Of a stretch of 64,000 nt of DNA, positions 43,551 through 51,157 are shown piece by piece (positions within the stretch are counted from its first letter, which is position 1; every line of letters begins with the position of its first letter). The notes beneath the pieces are model-generated. The model was not told the origin of the DNA. It saw only the letters and a program-made list of their open reading frames with translations, and ran no database searches. The DNA is from Halorussus amylolyticus (GTDB taxonomy: Archaea > Halobacteriota > Halobacteria > Halobacteriales > Haladaptataceae), in the NCBI RefSeq assembly GCF_004143485.2, contig NZ_ML974130.1, forward strand, positions 294,917-358,916, given 5' to 3'. The position numbers and the translations under genes were made by a program.

Positions 43551-44288
43551 ATGGACCTCTTCGACGCGACGTGGACCGACGCCGACGCCGCGGCGACGGA
43601 CCTCGCGATTCTGCCGGTCGGGAGCACCGAACAGCACGGTCCCCACGCACCGCTCGGAACTGACGCGCTGACTGCCGAGGCGGTCGCGGAGGCGGGTGCA
43701 GAGTCACACACTGGCGAAGTGGTCGTCGCGCCCGCGATTCCAATCGGAGTCGCCGAGGAACACCGCCAGTTCACCGGAACGCTGTGGGTCAGCGACGAGA
43801 CGTTTCGGAGCTACGTCCGCGAGACGGTCCAGAGCCTCGCGTCCCACGGCTGGGACCGGGTGGTCATCGTCAACGGCCACGGCGGGAACGTCGCGGCGCT
43901 CCGGGAAGTCGCGGGCACCATCACCCGCCACGACGACGCCTACGCCGTCCCGTTCACGTGGTTCGAAGCGGTGGGCGAACACGCAGACGACATGGGTCAC
44001 GGCGGGCCGCTCGAAACCGCGCTCCTCCGGGCCGTCGCGCCCGAATTAGTGAGAGAGGGCCGAATCGAGGAGGCACGCGAGGGAGCCAGCGAGGGATGGG
44101 GCGAGTGGGTTAGCCACGCGAATCTCGCGTTCGACTCGGCGGAGTTCACCGAGAACGGCGTCGTCGGCGACCCCGAAGAGGGCGACGCCGACCGGGGCGA
44201 GCGACTGCTCGAACTCGCGGGTGCGGCGCTGGCGAAACTCCTCGCCACGGTCGAGGAGCGCGACGTGAGCAGGCCGCCGCACAAGTGA
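43551..44288 (+). CDS. Creatininase-family amidohydrolase (ArfB-like candidate)
   Basis: 245 residues. Metal ligands of the creatininase fold are visible in LPVGSTEQHGPHAPLGTDA, VIVNGHGGN and DMGHGGPLETALL. In archaea a member of this family (ArfB) deformylates a riboflavin/F420 precursor, a plausible role, but creatininase itself and other amidases share the fold. The frame is open further upstream but the family starts at this ATG. It is followed by the R1 repeat. Confidence 0.82.
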   Translation: MDLFDATWTDADAAATDLAILPVGSTEQHGPHAPLGTDALTAEAVAEAGAESHTGEVVVAPAIPIGVAEEHRQFTGTLWVSDETFRSYVRETVQSLASHGWDRVVIVNGHGGNVAALREVAGTITRHDDAYAVPFTWFEAVGEHADDMGHGGPLETALLRAVAPELVREGRIEEAREGASEGWGEWVSHANLAFDSAEFTENGVVGDPEEGDADRGERLLELAGAALAKLLATVEERDVSRPPHK

Positions 44289-44329
44289 GTCGTCCGGGGT
44301 TTGTTCCCAACATTTTCACTCTCGGCGGT

Positions 44330-44495
44330 CGGCGCGCGCTGGCGCGCCCTCGTGGCGCGCCAAATCGTGCGAGGGATGAGTATCGCAGGGAAGGAGCGAC
44401 CGAAGGGAGCGACTGACTGAGAAACGCAGTCGGTTGGGGAGGCGTGAGGCCTGCGGTCGCGGTGCTGTGCGGTCTTCATAGGTGACGTGCGAGCA
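44330..44495 (-). repeat. Dispersed structured repeat R1, copy A
   Basis: It shares the core CGGTTGGGGAGG, GGCCTGCGGTCGCGG, GCTGTGCGGTC and CATAGGT with copies at 49461, 52428 and 54335. The distal hairpin here is TGGCGCGCC/GGCGCGCCA with a CTCGT loop (44340-44362). The end GACGTGCGAGCAG is shared only with copy B and runs directly into the tandem array. Confidence 0.75.
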
Positions 44496-44700
44496 GGACG
44501 CTTTGTTGACGAAATAAGTGAGTGAGGACGCCTTGTTGACGAAATAAGTGAATGAGGACGCCTTGTTGACGAAATAAGTGAATGAGGACGCCTTGTTGAC
44601 GAAATAAGTGAGTGAGGGCGCTTTGTTGACGATACAACCGAGTGAGGACGCCTCATTACGATACAACAGGGTACGGACACCTCATTACGATACGAGCGAG
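44491..44700. repeat. Seven tandem 30-bp repeats next to R1 copy A
   Basis: Units begin at 44491, 44521, 44551, 44581, 44611, 44641 and 44671. The middle ones are near identical (AGTGAGGACG / CCTTGTTGAC / GAAATAAGTG blocks); the last two have drifted. Direct contact between units excludes CRISPR spacers. Read on the minus strand it would give a ten-residue periodic peptide, but no start signal supports translation. Confidence 0.85.
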
Positions 44701-44819
44701 AACGCCCGACTGACAGCGAGAACGAGACGAACCCGCCACCAATCGAGAGAACGCGAGCAAGACGCTCCGGTAGCACGAGAACCGCCGTCAAATCCGACCG
44801 TCTCAATCAAACCCCGGCC

Positions 44820-45284
44820 TCACGCTTCGGCTGCTTCGGCCTCCTCTTCGTCCTCATCTTCGTCGCCCTCGTCTGCTTCCGCTTGTTCATCTTCGGAGTG
44901 CAGTTCCTCCAGCGCGTTCTTCAGGCCCGGAATCGTGCTCGTCAGGTCACCCACCTGCTCTTTCGCGTCGGCCACGTCCTCGACGGCTCCTTCGATGCGC
45001 TCGATTTCGTCCTGAAGGTCCTCGGCGTCGTCGAAGGCGTCGGCGCGCTCGCCCATCGTGTACCACTTCTTGGCGTCTCGGAGGTGGTCCTCGGCGTCGC
45101 CGGTGTCGAGCGCCGACCGGAGCGCGTTGAGCGCGCCGAGGGTGTTGTCGGCGTCCACGCTCCAGATGTCGTCGGCGTCGGGGAGCGCGGCCGCGGCGTC
45201 CGCGAGACTCGATTCGACATCGTCCCGAACTTCGGTGGCCGCCTCGCCGAACAGTTCGTCCTCGTCGAGTGTCGATTGGCTCAT
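44820..45284 (-). CDS. Acidic haloarchaeal protein (DUF5790-like)
   Basis: 154 residues, mainly helical: MSQSTLDEDELFGEAATEVR at the N-terminus, then DLRDAKKWYTMGERADAF-like helix and a highly acidic tail (EDEQAEADEGDEDEDE). It resembles DUF5790 from memory. The repeated acidic tail is coded by simple-sequence DNA. Function unknown. Confidence 0.65.
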   Translation of the reverse strand: MSQSTLDEDELFGEAATEVRDDVESSLADAAAALPDADDIWSVDADNTLGALNALRSALDTGDAEDHLRDAKKWYTMGERADAFDDAEDLQDEIERIEGAVEDVADAKEQVGDLTSTIPGLKNALEELHSEDEQAEADEGDEDEDEEEAEAAEA

Positions 45285-45466
45285 ACGTTCGGTTTCGACC
45301 CCATTCCTTTTAAAACCACGCCCGAAACCGAAAGTGAAACCACCGGACGCATCGCGGTCGAGTCGAGCGAAATCGAAACCAACGACCCGCGCCGAGAAAA
45401 ATCGCATCCGGCATCACCTTTGAACGAACACAAATCCTTATGCCCGATGAGCGGGACGTGAACGCT

Positions 45467-45850
45467 ATGGACGACATTTTCGTCGGACGACTCATGTCTT
45501 CGCCGGTTCGAACGGTCACGCCCGACACGCCCGCGCACGTGGCTGCAGAGACGATGCTCGACCACGACATCGGTTCGGTGGTCGTCGTCGAGGAGGGCCG
45601 ACTCGAAGGCATCCTCACCGCGACCGACTTCGTTCACGTCGCGGCCGAGCAGCGGTGGGCCGCCGACGCGACGGTCGCGACGTACATGACGACCGACGTG
45701 GTGACGACGACGGCGAACGACTCCATCGCCGACGTCGCCGACGTGATGCTCGAACGCGGCTTCCAGCACGTCCCGGTCGTGGACGCCGACGACAACGTCG
45801 TGGGGATGCTCTCGGCGACCGACCTCACCGCGTACCTCTCGGAGATGTAA
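45467..45850 (+). CDS. Tandem CBS-domain protein
   Basis: 127 residues forming one Bateman module: CBS1 (VGRLMSSPVRTVTPDTPAHVAAETM...GILTATDFVH) and CBS2 (VATYMTTDVVTTTANDSIADVADVM...GMLSATDLTAYL). It should bind adenine nucleotides or similar ligands and has no attached effector domain, so it probably regulates another protein. The ATG at 45467 fits a TATA-like element (AATCCTTA) about 30 nt upstream. Confidence 0.88.
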   Translation: MDDIFVGRLMSSPVRTVTPDTPAHVAAETMLDHDIGSVVVVEEGRLEGILTATDFVHVAAEQRWAADATVATYMTTDVVTTTANDSIADVADVMLERGFQHVPVVDADDNVVGMLSATDLTAYLSEM

Positions 45851-45889
45851 GCGGCGAGCGAAGGACGCGAAGCGGGCGGCCTCGCCGCG

Positions 45890-46240
45890 TTACTCTTCGA
45901 CCGACTCGATTTTCATCAGGGGGTAGCCATCCTCCATCTCCATCCGCGTGTGGACTTCGACGCCCTCGTGTTCGACCGCGATTTCGACCTCCATGAACCG
46001 ACCGGTGAGTTCGGTGTAGCTCCCGGCGGACGCGTCGTCGATTTCGGCGTCGAGTTTCTCGGTCAGAATCTCGACTCGCACGTCCTCGCAGAACGGCTGA
46101 TTCTCGATGGACTCCTCGATTGCGGTTTCGAGGCTCGCCGCGCTCTCGGGACTGACGGGCGTGCCAGCGAACTGGTGGTAGAGCGCGCCGAACTTGATTC
46201 CCGCCTCGAAACAGGCGGCGTCTCGGTCGGTGGGGTTCAT
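45890..46240 (-). CDS. mptD: Dihydroneopterin aldolase, archaeal MptD type
   Basis: 116-residue protein of the DUF372/MptD family: NPTDRDAACFEAGIKFGALYHQFAGTPVSPES-like N-terminus and MEMEDGYPLMKIESVEE end. It makes 6-hydroxymethyl-dihydropterin in archaeal pterin and folate-type cofactor synthesis. Start MNPTDRD at 46240. The creatininase-family gene lies 2 kb away and could act in the related flavin/deazaflavin branch. Confidence 0.85.
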   Translation of the reverse strand: MNPTDRDAACFEAGIKFGALYHQFAGTPVSPESAASLETAIEESIENQPFCEDVRVEILTEKLDAEIDDASAGSYTELTGRFMEVEIAVEHEGVEVHTRMEMEDGYPLMKIESVEE

Positions 46241-46346
46241 ACTCGCCACGACGACTTCGGGGAAATAAGTGACTGTGCTTTCGCCTCGAACGCTCCGCGC
46301 CGAGACGACACGGAATACCTATCCGTCTCGGATACCTTCTTGGCGT

Positions 46347-46955
46347 ATGGACTATGGAGCAAGCCTCGACCGCGCGATGGACAAGGTCCCGGATTTCGAG
46401 GGCCACGACGAGCGATTCAGCTACCCCGACGCGACCGCCCAGAAGGACGGCGCGTTCACCCGACTCACGAACCTGAGCGACATCGCCGACGCGCTCGGCC
46501 GGGACACCGAACACATCCACAGCGCGCTCCAGCGCGAACTCGGTACGAACGGCAAACTGGAGGACGGACGCGCCCGATACAACGGGACGTTCACCGGTGC
46601 GGACTTCGACGCCGCGCTCGAAAGCTACGTCGAGGAGTTCGTCCTCTGTTCGGAGTGCGGTCTGCCCGACACCCGACTCGTCCGCGAGAACCGGAATCTG
46701 ATGCTCCGGTGTGACGCCTGCGGTGCGTTCCGTCCCGTCACCAAGCGTTCGACCACCTCGAAGAATCAGAACCGCGAGGCGGTCGAGGAGGGTGCCACCT
46801 ACGAGGTCAAGATTACGGGCACCGGCCGCAAAGGCGACGGCGTGGCCGAGAAGGGCAAGTACACCATCTTCGTCCCCGGCGCACAGGAGGGCGACGTGGT
46901 GCAGATTTACATCAAGAACATCAGCGGGAACCTCGCGTTCGCGCGACTCGCCTGA
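46347..46955 (+). CDS. eif2b: Translation initiation factor aIF2 subunit beta with C-terminal TRAM domain
   Basis: 202 residues. The N-terminal aIF2-beta part (about 1-130) includes the Cys4 zinc ribbon CSECGLPDTRLV...CDACGAFRPV and contacts initiator tRNA/aIF2-gamma. After a linker a TRAM beta-barrel follows (YEVKITGTGRKGDGVAEKGK...VQIYIKNISGNLAFARL), an RNA-binding module found fused to this factor in haloarchaea. The ATG at 46347 matches the family start. Confidence 0.9.
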   Translation: MDYGASLDRAMDKVPDFEGHDERFSYPDATAQKDGAFTRLTNLSDIADALGRDTEHIHSALQRELGTNGKLEDGRARYNGTFTGADFDAALESYVEEFVLCSECGLPDTRLVRENRNLMLRCDACGAFRPVTKRSTTSKNQNREAVEEGATYEVKITGTGRKGDGVAEKGKYTIFVPGAQEGDVVQIYIKNISGNLAFARLA

Positions 46956-47013
46956 GTCCGCGCTTTCTCTCTCGTCTCTTCTCTCTCGTCTTTCGTCTCT
47001 CATCTCCGCTCCG

Positions 47014-47241
47014 CTACTCGGTCAGCGGTAGCACGACGCCGAACACCAGCGGGAACAGCAGGATGCCGAGCGTGCCGAAAACCTCCATCTCGAAGAACAG
47101 CGTGTGCTCCCACGCCGGAAGCGAGAGGTGCATCGCCGACGCGGCGAGTTCGCCGCCCGCGCCGACCGCGAGTACCGCCAGACTCATCAGGAATCCCATT
47201 TTCGCCCACCGTTCGTAATTTACGGCTCCGTATCGACCCAT
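47014..47241 (-). CDS. Small two-helix membrane protein
   Basis: 75 residues with hydrophobic segments at about 16-35 and 48-72. It lies divergent to another small membrane protein gene with 90 bp between them. No family is recognised. Confidence 0.6.
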   Translation of the reverse strand: MGRYGAVNYERWAKMGFLMSLAVLAVGAGGELAASAMHLSLPAWEHTLFFEMEVFGTLGILLFPLVFGVVLPLTE

Positions 47242-47331
47242 ACCGCCGTGGTCCGTTTCGGCACCCGAAAAGTGTTCCTACATCTGACCCACGCGAAAGG
47301 ACCATATGACGCGAACTCCTTCGCGGAACTG

Positions 47332-47577
47332 ATGAACGAAGCGTTACTCGACCTCGGAGCCGAACTCCTCGCGACACTGCTGTACGTCGCGGGAACGCTC
47401 GCACTTTCCGCGCTCGGTGTCGCCGCAGAGTACAACGGCCTCCAGCAGTTGCTCGGGGGGGACCAACTCCTCGCGGCGTGGTACGCCTACGTCGGCGTCG
47501 TCGCGCTCGCGTTCGGCGCGACCCTCCTGCGCGAGAAGGTGCTACCGCGTCTCGCGGGCCGCGACCAGTCGGCGTGA
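47332..47577 (+). CDS. Small two-helix membrane protein
   Basis: 81 residues with hydrophobic helices at about 9-30 and 47-64. The ATG at 47332 has a TATA-like CATATG centred about 27 nt upstream, which is why I prefer it to the longer open frame. No family is recognised. Confidence 0.55.
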   Translation: MNEALLDLGAELLATLLYVAGTLALSALGVAAEYNGLQQLLGGDQLLAAWYAYVGVVALAFGATLLREKVLPRLAGRDQSA

Positions 47578-47697
47578 TAGTGATTGCTGTGATTATTGTC
47601 AGCACCTCCGGAATTTTCGGGGTATCGAGGGGGTGAACCCGCCGATATGTGACTATCTGGTGGGAAAGAGTCACAGCACTCACTATGAATCGCACCT

Positions 47698-47707
47698 TAC
47701 TTATCGC
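47698..47707 (+). promoter_or_regulatory. TATA box of the azf-like gene
   Basis: TTACTTATCG is centred about 27 nt before the ATG at 47730, consistent with a leaderless transcript. Confidence 0.6.
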
Positions 47708-47729
47708 CCCCATCCGTCCCTCCGCTTGA

Positions 47730-48479
47730 ATGGACGACCCAGTCCTGCTGACGGGCGCGGAGGGCCGCGTCGGGCAGGCCATCCTCTCGGACCTCTCCGA
47801 CGAATACGAGTGGCGACTGCTCGACCGCGACCCGCCGACTCGCGACACTTCCCACGAGTTCGTCGTCGCCGACATCACCGACGAGGAGGCCGTCCGCGAA
47901 GCGGTCGAGGGCGTGAGCGCGATTATCCACCTCGCGGGCGACCCCCGGCCGGAGGCCCCGTGGAACAGCGTCTTGGCCAACAACATCGACGGCACCCAGA
48001 AGCTCCTGGCGGCCGCCGCCGACGAGGGCGTCGAGAAGTTCGCGTTCGCCTCCTCGAATCACGCGGTCGGAGCCTACGAGACCGACGAGCGCACGCCCGA
48101 CCTCTATCGCCCCCACGACGACTTCCGACTCGACGGCACCGAACTCCCGCGACCGAGCAACCTCTACGGCGTGAGCAAGGCCAGCGGCGAAGTCCTCGGG
48201 CGGTACTACCACGACCACCACGACCTGAGCGTGGTCTGTGTCCGCATCGGAAACCTCACCAAGGGCCACCCGCCGCGCGACTACGAGCGCGGACAGGCGA
48301 TGTGGCTCTCGCATCGGGACTGTGCCCACCTGTTCGACAGATGCCTGCAGGCCGACTACGACTTCGAAATCGTCTACGGCATCTCGGACAATGACCGGAA
48401 GTACTACTCCATCGAGCGCGCGAAGGAAGTACTGGGGTACGACCCCGAAGACAACTCCGCGGAATTTTCCGACGAGTAA
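47730..48479 (+). CDS. azf: NAD-dependent glucose-6-phosphate dehydrogenase (Azf type), extended SDR family
   Basis: 249-residue extended short-chain dehydrogenase. NAD-binding motif GAEGRVG (residues 9-15), active-site region FASSNHAVGAYE, and YGVSK with the catalytic Tyr and Lys. The sequence closely resembles the haloarchaeal zwischenferment that oxidises glucose-6-phosphate to start the archaeal oxidative pentose phosphate route. Uronate dehydrogenases share this fold, so substrate assignment is from similarity as I recall it. Same pathway area as kdgK. Confidence 0.8.
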   Translation: MDDPVLLTGAEGRVGQAILSDLSDEYEWRLLDRDPPTRDTSHEFVVADITDEEAVREAVEGVSAIIHLAGDPRPEAPWNSVLANNIDGTQKLLAAAADEGVEKFAFASSNHAVGAYETDERTPDLYRPHDDFRLDGTELPRPSNLYGVSKASGEVLGRYYHDHHDLSVVCVRIGNLTKGHPPRDYERGQAMWLSHRDCAHLFDRCLQADYDFEIVYGISDNDRKYYSIERAKEVLGYDPEDNSAEFSDE

Positions 48480-48494
48480 CTCCGACTCCCCGCC

Positions 48495-49112
48495 TCACTC
48501 GAACAGTCCGTCCACGTCCTCCTCGCGGTGGCGTCGCTTCTCGACGTGCTGGCGGAGTCGCTGGAAGATAATCCCGCGATTCGGCGCATCCCGAGCGAAG
48601 TCCATCACGAAGGTCACGAACTCGCTGGACGCCCGTCCCGAATCGAGGTCGGCGCGGGCGTACTCGGCGGCCCGTTCGATGACTTCCTCGTCGTAGCCGT
48701 ACTCTTCCGCGATAATTTCGGCCGCGATTGCGGCCGCGTCGAACCGGAGGTCTTCGGGCATCACGGCCCGCCCCTCGTGGGTCAGTTTCGGCGGCGCGGC
48801 GCGCTCGACGTGTTCCGGGTCGGCCGCGACCGCCCGGAGGTACGCCCGGACCTCGCCGACGTTCACCTCGCGGTAGTCGGCCGGGAGGTCGGCGAGGTAC
48901 CCCGCGGCGCTCTCGGCCAGTCCCCGGACGCCCTCCCAGTTCGCGCCGTGGGCATGGTGGACCACCGCCGTGAACTGGATGAGACCGTGGAGGAATCGCT
49001 CGTCGTCGGTTCCGGGGTCGAGGTCGAGCCAGAACGCCTCCCACGCGTCGTGGGCCGCGTGGAACTCCCCGGCGTTGTAGACCGCGATTCCCGCCCGGAG
49101 ATGGTGTTTCAT
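48495..49112 (-). CDS. DUF309 family protein
   Basis: 205 residues. The DUF309 helical core is near the N-terminus: GIAVYNAGEFHAAHDAWEAFW with the conserved Glu/His/Trp cluster, then LIQFTAVVHHAHGANW. The family has no known activity. A C-terminal helical half (about 110-205) is an extension. It is convergent with azf, 15 bp between stops. Confidence 0.82.
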   Translation of the reverse strand: MKHHLRAGIAVYNAGEFHAAHDAWEAFWLDLDPGTDDERFLHGLIQFTAVVHHAHGANWEGVRGLAESAAGYLADLPADYREVNVGEVRAYLRAVAADPEHVERAAPPKLTHEGRAVMPEDLRFDAAAIAAEIIAEEYGYDEEVIERAAEYARADLDSGRASSEFVTFVMDFARDAPNRGIIFQRLRQHVEKRRHREEDVDGLFE

Positions 49113-49210
49113 GGGGGAATCTTTGGTTTCTGTGTGGAAGATTCTTCGGGACTCGTTTTCTTGGCGGGGAACTCGTTCTGAACAGCAAACTGCTTCGACA
49201 GCGATGCAGT

Positions 49211-49388
49211 CTTCGAAAGCCCCCGGACGCTCGCGGTCGCTGACCGACATATCCGCGCTCTCCGCACCGGAAGACAAACCGCGTCTTCCGAGGTCACGCT
49301 CACTTCGCTCGCGTGACCACCACCCGCGCGGATAGAGGTCGGTCAGACGACCAAGATGAACGCGAGCGCCCGGCCCCTTTCATTCCCG
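49211..49388. repeat. Dispersed structured repeat R2, copy 2, with the double hairpin inside its main loop
   Basis: It matches copy 1 (23081-23262) in the ordered blocks TCGAAAGCCCCCG, TCGCGGTCGCT, CCGACATAT, AGACGACCAAGA and CGGCCCCTTTCA. The main stem TATCCGCGC/GCGCGGATA (49250-49258 and 49326-49334) encloses the double hairpin (49268-49318; CGGAAGAC/GTCTTCCG and GGTCACGC/GCGTGACC). Confidence 0.65.
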
Positions 49389-49460
49389 CCCCGCGGATTG
49401 GTCCACCGGCTGTTGCTCGGTGGACTGTTTCACCGGCTGATTTCGCAACGAGCCATCCAC

Positions 49461-49612
49461 CCGGCGCGCGCTGGCGCTCCCTCGTGGAGCGCCATCAGTC
49501 GCGCGAGGGATGACTGAGTGACGCGCCGGAGGCGCGAACGAGGGAATCGGTTGGGGAGGGTGTGGCCTGCGGTCGCGGTGCTGTGCGGTCCTCATAGGTG
49601 ACGTGCGAGCAG
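49461..49612 (-). repeat. Dispersed structured repeat R1, copy B
   Basis: Same core as copy A. The distal hairpin is TGGCGCTCC/GGAGCGCCA with the same CTCGT loop (49472-49494): two bases differ from copy A on one arm and the matching two on the other. The proximal end runs into a tandem array, as in copy A. Confidence 0.75.
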
Positions 49613-49722
49613 AGCACTACGGAAAAACAGCACATCCGGTACGAGCAGAGCACTCCGGAGAAACAGCACCCAGTACGAGCAGGACACTCCGAAGCAACAA
49701 CATCCGACGCGAGCGACAGACC
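49606..49722. repeat. Tandem 34-36-bp repeats next to R1 copy B
   Basis: Units start with CGAGC at 49606, 49642, 49676 and 49710 (lengths 36, 34, 34 and a partial). Each holds GCAGAGCACT or a variant and an ACAGCAC block. The array begins in the last bases of R1, as at 44491. Confidence 0.7.
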
Positions 49723-49809
49723 AGCGTCACCGGAACACCGTCACACCCCGACGCGTTCTCCTCGCGCGCAGACGGACAGCCTCAAGTCCTCCCCGGCGCG
49801 ACTCCAATC

Positions 49810-50721
49810 ATGTCCCGCTACCGCGACGCCGCCCTGTTCTCCGCGCTGGCGCTGCTTTGGGGCGGCGGTTTCACGGCCATTGAGGTGGGTCTCGAAACGC
49901 TCGACCCGCTGCTGTTCGCGGCCTACCGCTTCGACCTGGGCGCGGCGGTCACGCTCCTCGCGCTGGCCGCGCTGAATCGGCTCTCGCTCCCCTCGGACCG
50001 GTCCGGCGTCCTCGGTATCGTCGCGGCTGGCACGCTCCTGGTCTTCGGCAACGTCTTCTTCCTGTTCTTCGGGCAGGTCTACACCTCCGGCTCAGTCGCC
50101 GCGGTCGTCTACAGCCTGAACCCGGTCATGACGGCCGTCTTCGCCGCGCTCTTGCTCGATACGGCTGGACTGGACTTCCGGAGTATCGTCGGCGTCGGCC
50201 TCGGCCTGCTCGGCGTCGGCATGGTCGCGCGCCCGAACCCCGCGAATCCGGGAGCCGACGCGGTGGGTGCGCTGTTGGTCTTCTGTGCGGTTCTGGCCGT
50301 CTCCTCGGGCAGCGTCCTCGTCCGGCGCTTCGACGGCGACATCGACAGCCTCTCGCTGACCGGCTGGTCGATGGCGCTCGGAGCGGTCCTGCTCCACGGC
50401 GCGAGCCTGATAGCTGGCGAATCCGTCGTGCCCCCGACCGCGGTGCCGTCGCTGGCCGCCATCGCGTACCTCGGAATCGGTGGGAGCGCCCTCGCCTACG
50501 GCATCTACTTCACCCTGCTGGAGCGGACCGGCCCGTTCGCGGTCAACCTCGTCAACTACGCCATCCCGCCGGTGGCCGCGGTGGTCGGCTGGTGGTACCT
50601 CGACGAGCGCCTGTCCGCGCTGTCGCTTCTGGGCTTCGTCGCCATCCTCGCGGGATTCCTCCTCGTGAACCGTCACGCGGTGCGGCGCGAACTGGCCAAG
50701 GTCCGCGGCGCGCCGTGGTGA
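49810..50721 (+). CDS. EamA/DMT family transporter
   Basis: 303 residues with ten predicted helices as two EamA repeats of about 145 residues. Motifs include LLWGGGFTAIEVGLE at the N-terminus and YAIPPVAAVVGWWYLDE in the second repeat. Likely an exporter of small metabolites; substrate unknown. The ATG at 49810 fits the family; the upstream open frame is within the repeats. Confidence 0.88.
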   Translation: MSRYRDAALFSALALLWGGGFTAIEVGLETLDPLLFAAYRFDLGAAVTLLALAALNRLSLPSDRSGVLGIVAAGTLLVFGNVFFLFFGQVYTSGSVAAVVYSLNPVMTAVFAALLLDTAGLDFRSIVGVGLGLLGVGMVARPNPANPGADAVGALLVFCAVLAVSSGSVLVRRFDGDIDSLSLTGWSMALGAVLLHGASLIAGESVVPPTAVPSLAAIAYLGIGGSALAYGIYFTLLERTGPFAVNLVNYAIPPVAAVVGWWYLDERLSALSLLGFVAILAGFLLVNRHAVRRELAKVRGAPW

Positions 50722-50740
50722 ATCGGGGCGTGTGACTCGT

Positions 50741-51157
50741 CTGCTCAAATCTCCGTAGTTGGAGTTTCCGCGACGCAGTGTTGCGAGAATCACAGAGAAT
50801 TCTCGCGGAGTTGCGTCGCGTAGAAACGTCCTGACGGAGATTTGAACTGGTCGAGACGGTCCGGGCGTGTGGCGCTTCGCGCCATTCCGGGCGTGCGACT
50901 CGCCTGCTCAAATCTCCGTAGTGGCGCATAAGCGGCGCAGTCGTGTGAGAGGCATAAAAGCCTCTCACGGAGTAGCGCCGCAAAATGTAGCGTCCTGACG
51001 GAGATTTGAACTGGCCCAGATGTTCCTGCTCACTTCGTTGCGCGGGCGTGCATCTGGTCTGCTCAAATCTCCGTAGATAGAGTTTCCGCGACGCGGACTC
51101 CTCGCTTCGCTCGTCGTCGTTGCGTCGCGTAGAAACGTCCTGACGGAGATTTGAACT
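50741..51157 (-). repeat. Three tRNA-Arg-derived hairpin modules
   Basis: Three modules at 50741-50848, 50904-51012 and 51059-51157 each start with CTGCTCAAATCTCCGTAG and end with CGTCCTGACGGAGATTTGAA, the latter being the complement of the tRNA-Arg 3' end (in the third it is part of the tRNA itself, 51136-51157). Interior stems are GTTTC..CGCGACGC/GCGTCGCG..GAAAC in modules 1 and 3, but GCGGCGC/GCGCCGC plus GTGAGAGGC/GCCTCTCAC in module 2. Linkers between modules also fold (CCAGATG/CATCTGG at 51016-51057; TGGCGC/GCGCCA near 50870-50884). No protein gene is present here. Confidence 0.75.

Larger units (their letters stand above)
44289..44819. other. Intergenic region with repeat R1 copy A and a 30-bp tandem array
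   Basis: 531 bp without a gene. 44330-44495 is R1 copy A (inverse orientation relative to copies C and D). 44491-44700 is the tandem array. 44700-44819 shows nothing distinct. The short open frames here follow the repeat periodicity and are not genes. Confidence 0.6.
49113..49809. other. Intergenic region with R2 copy 2, R1 copy B and tandem repeats
   Basis: 697 bp without a gene. 49211-49388 is R2 copy 2; 49405-49436 contains a GTCCACCG/CGGTGGAC hairpin; 49461-49612 is R1 copy B; 49606-49722 is a tandem array. 49723-49809 leads to the EamA gene without visible promoter motifs. Confidence 0.6.

Noticed and set aside
44491-44700. Possible CRISPR array
   Set aside because: Units of 30 bp are contiguous with no spacers, show graded drift at one end, and no cas genes are present.
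50827-51014. Additional tRNA-Arg genes
   Set aside because: These are 22-24-bp copies of the 3' end only and cannot fold as tRNAs.
50741-51157. Remnant of an integrated provirus or plasmid at tRNA-Arg
   Set aside because: No integrase or other mobile gene lies between the tRNA 3'-end copies, and the intervals are only 145-164 bp of hairpin sequence.
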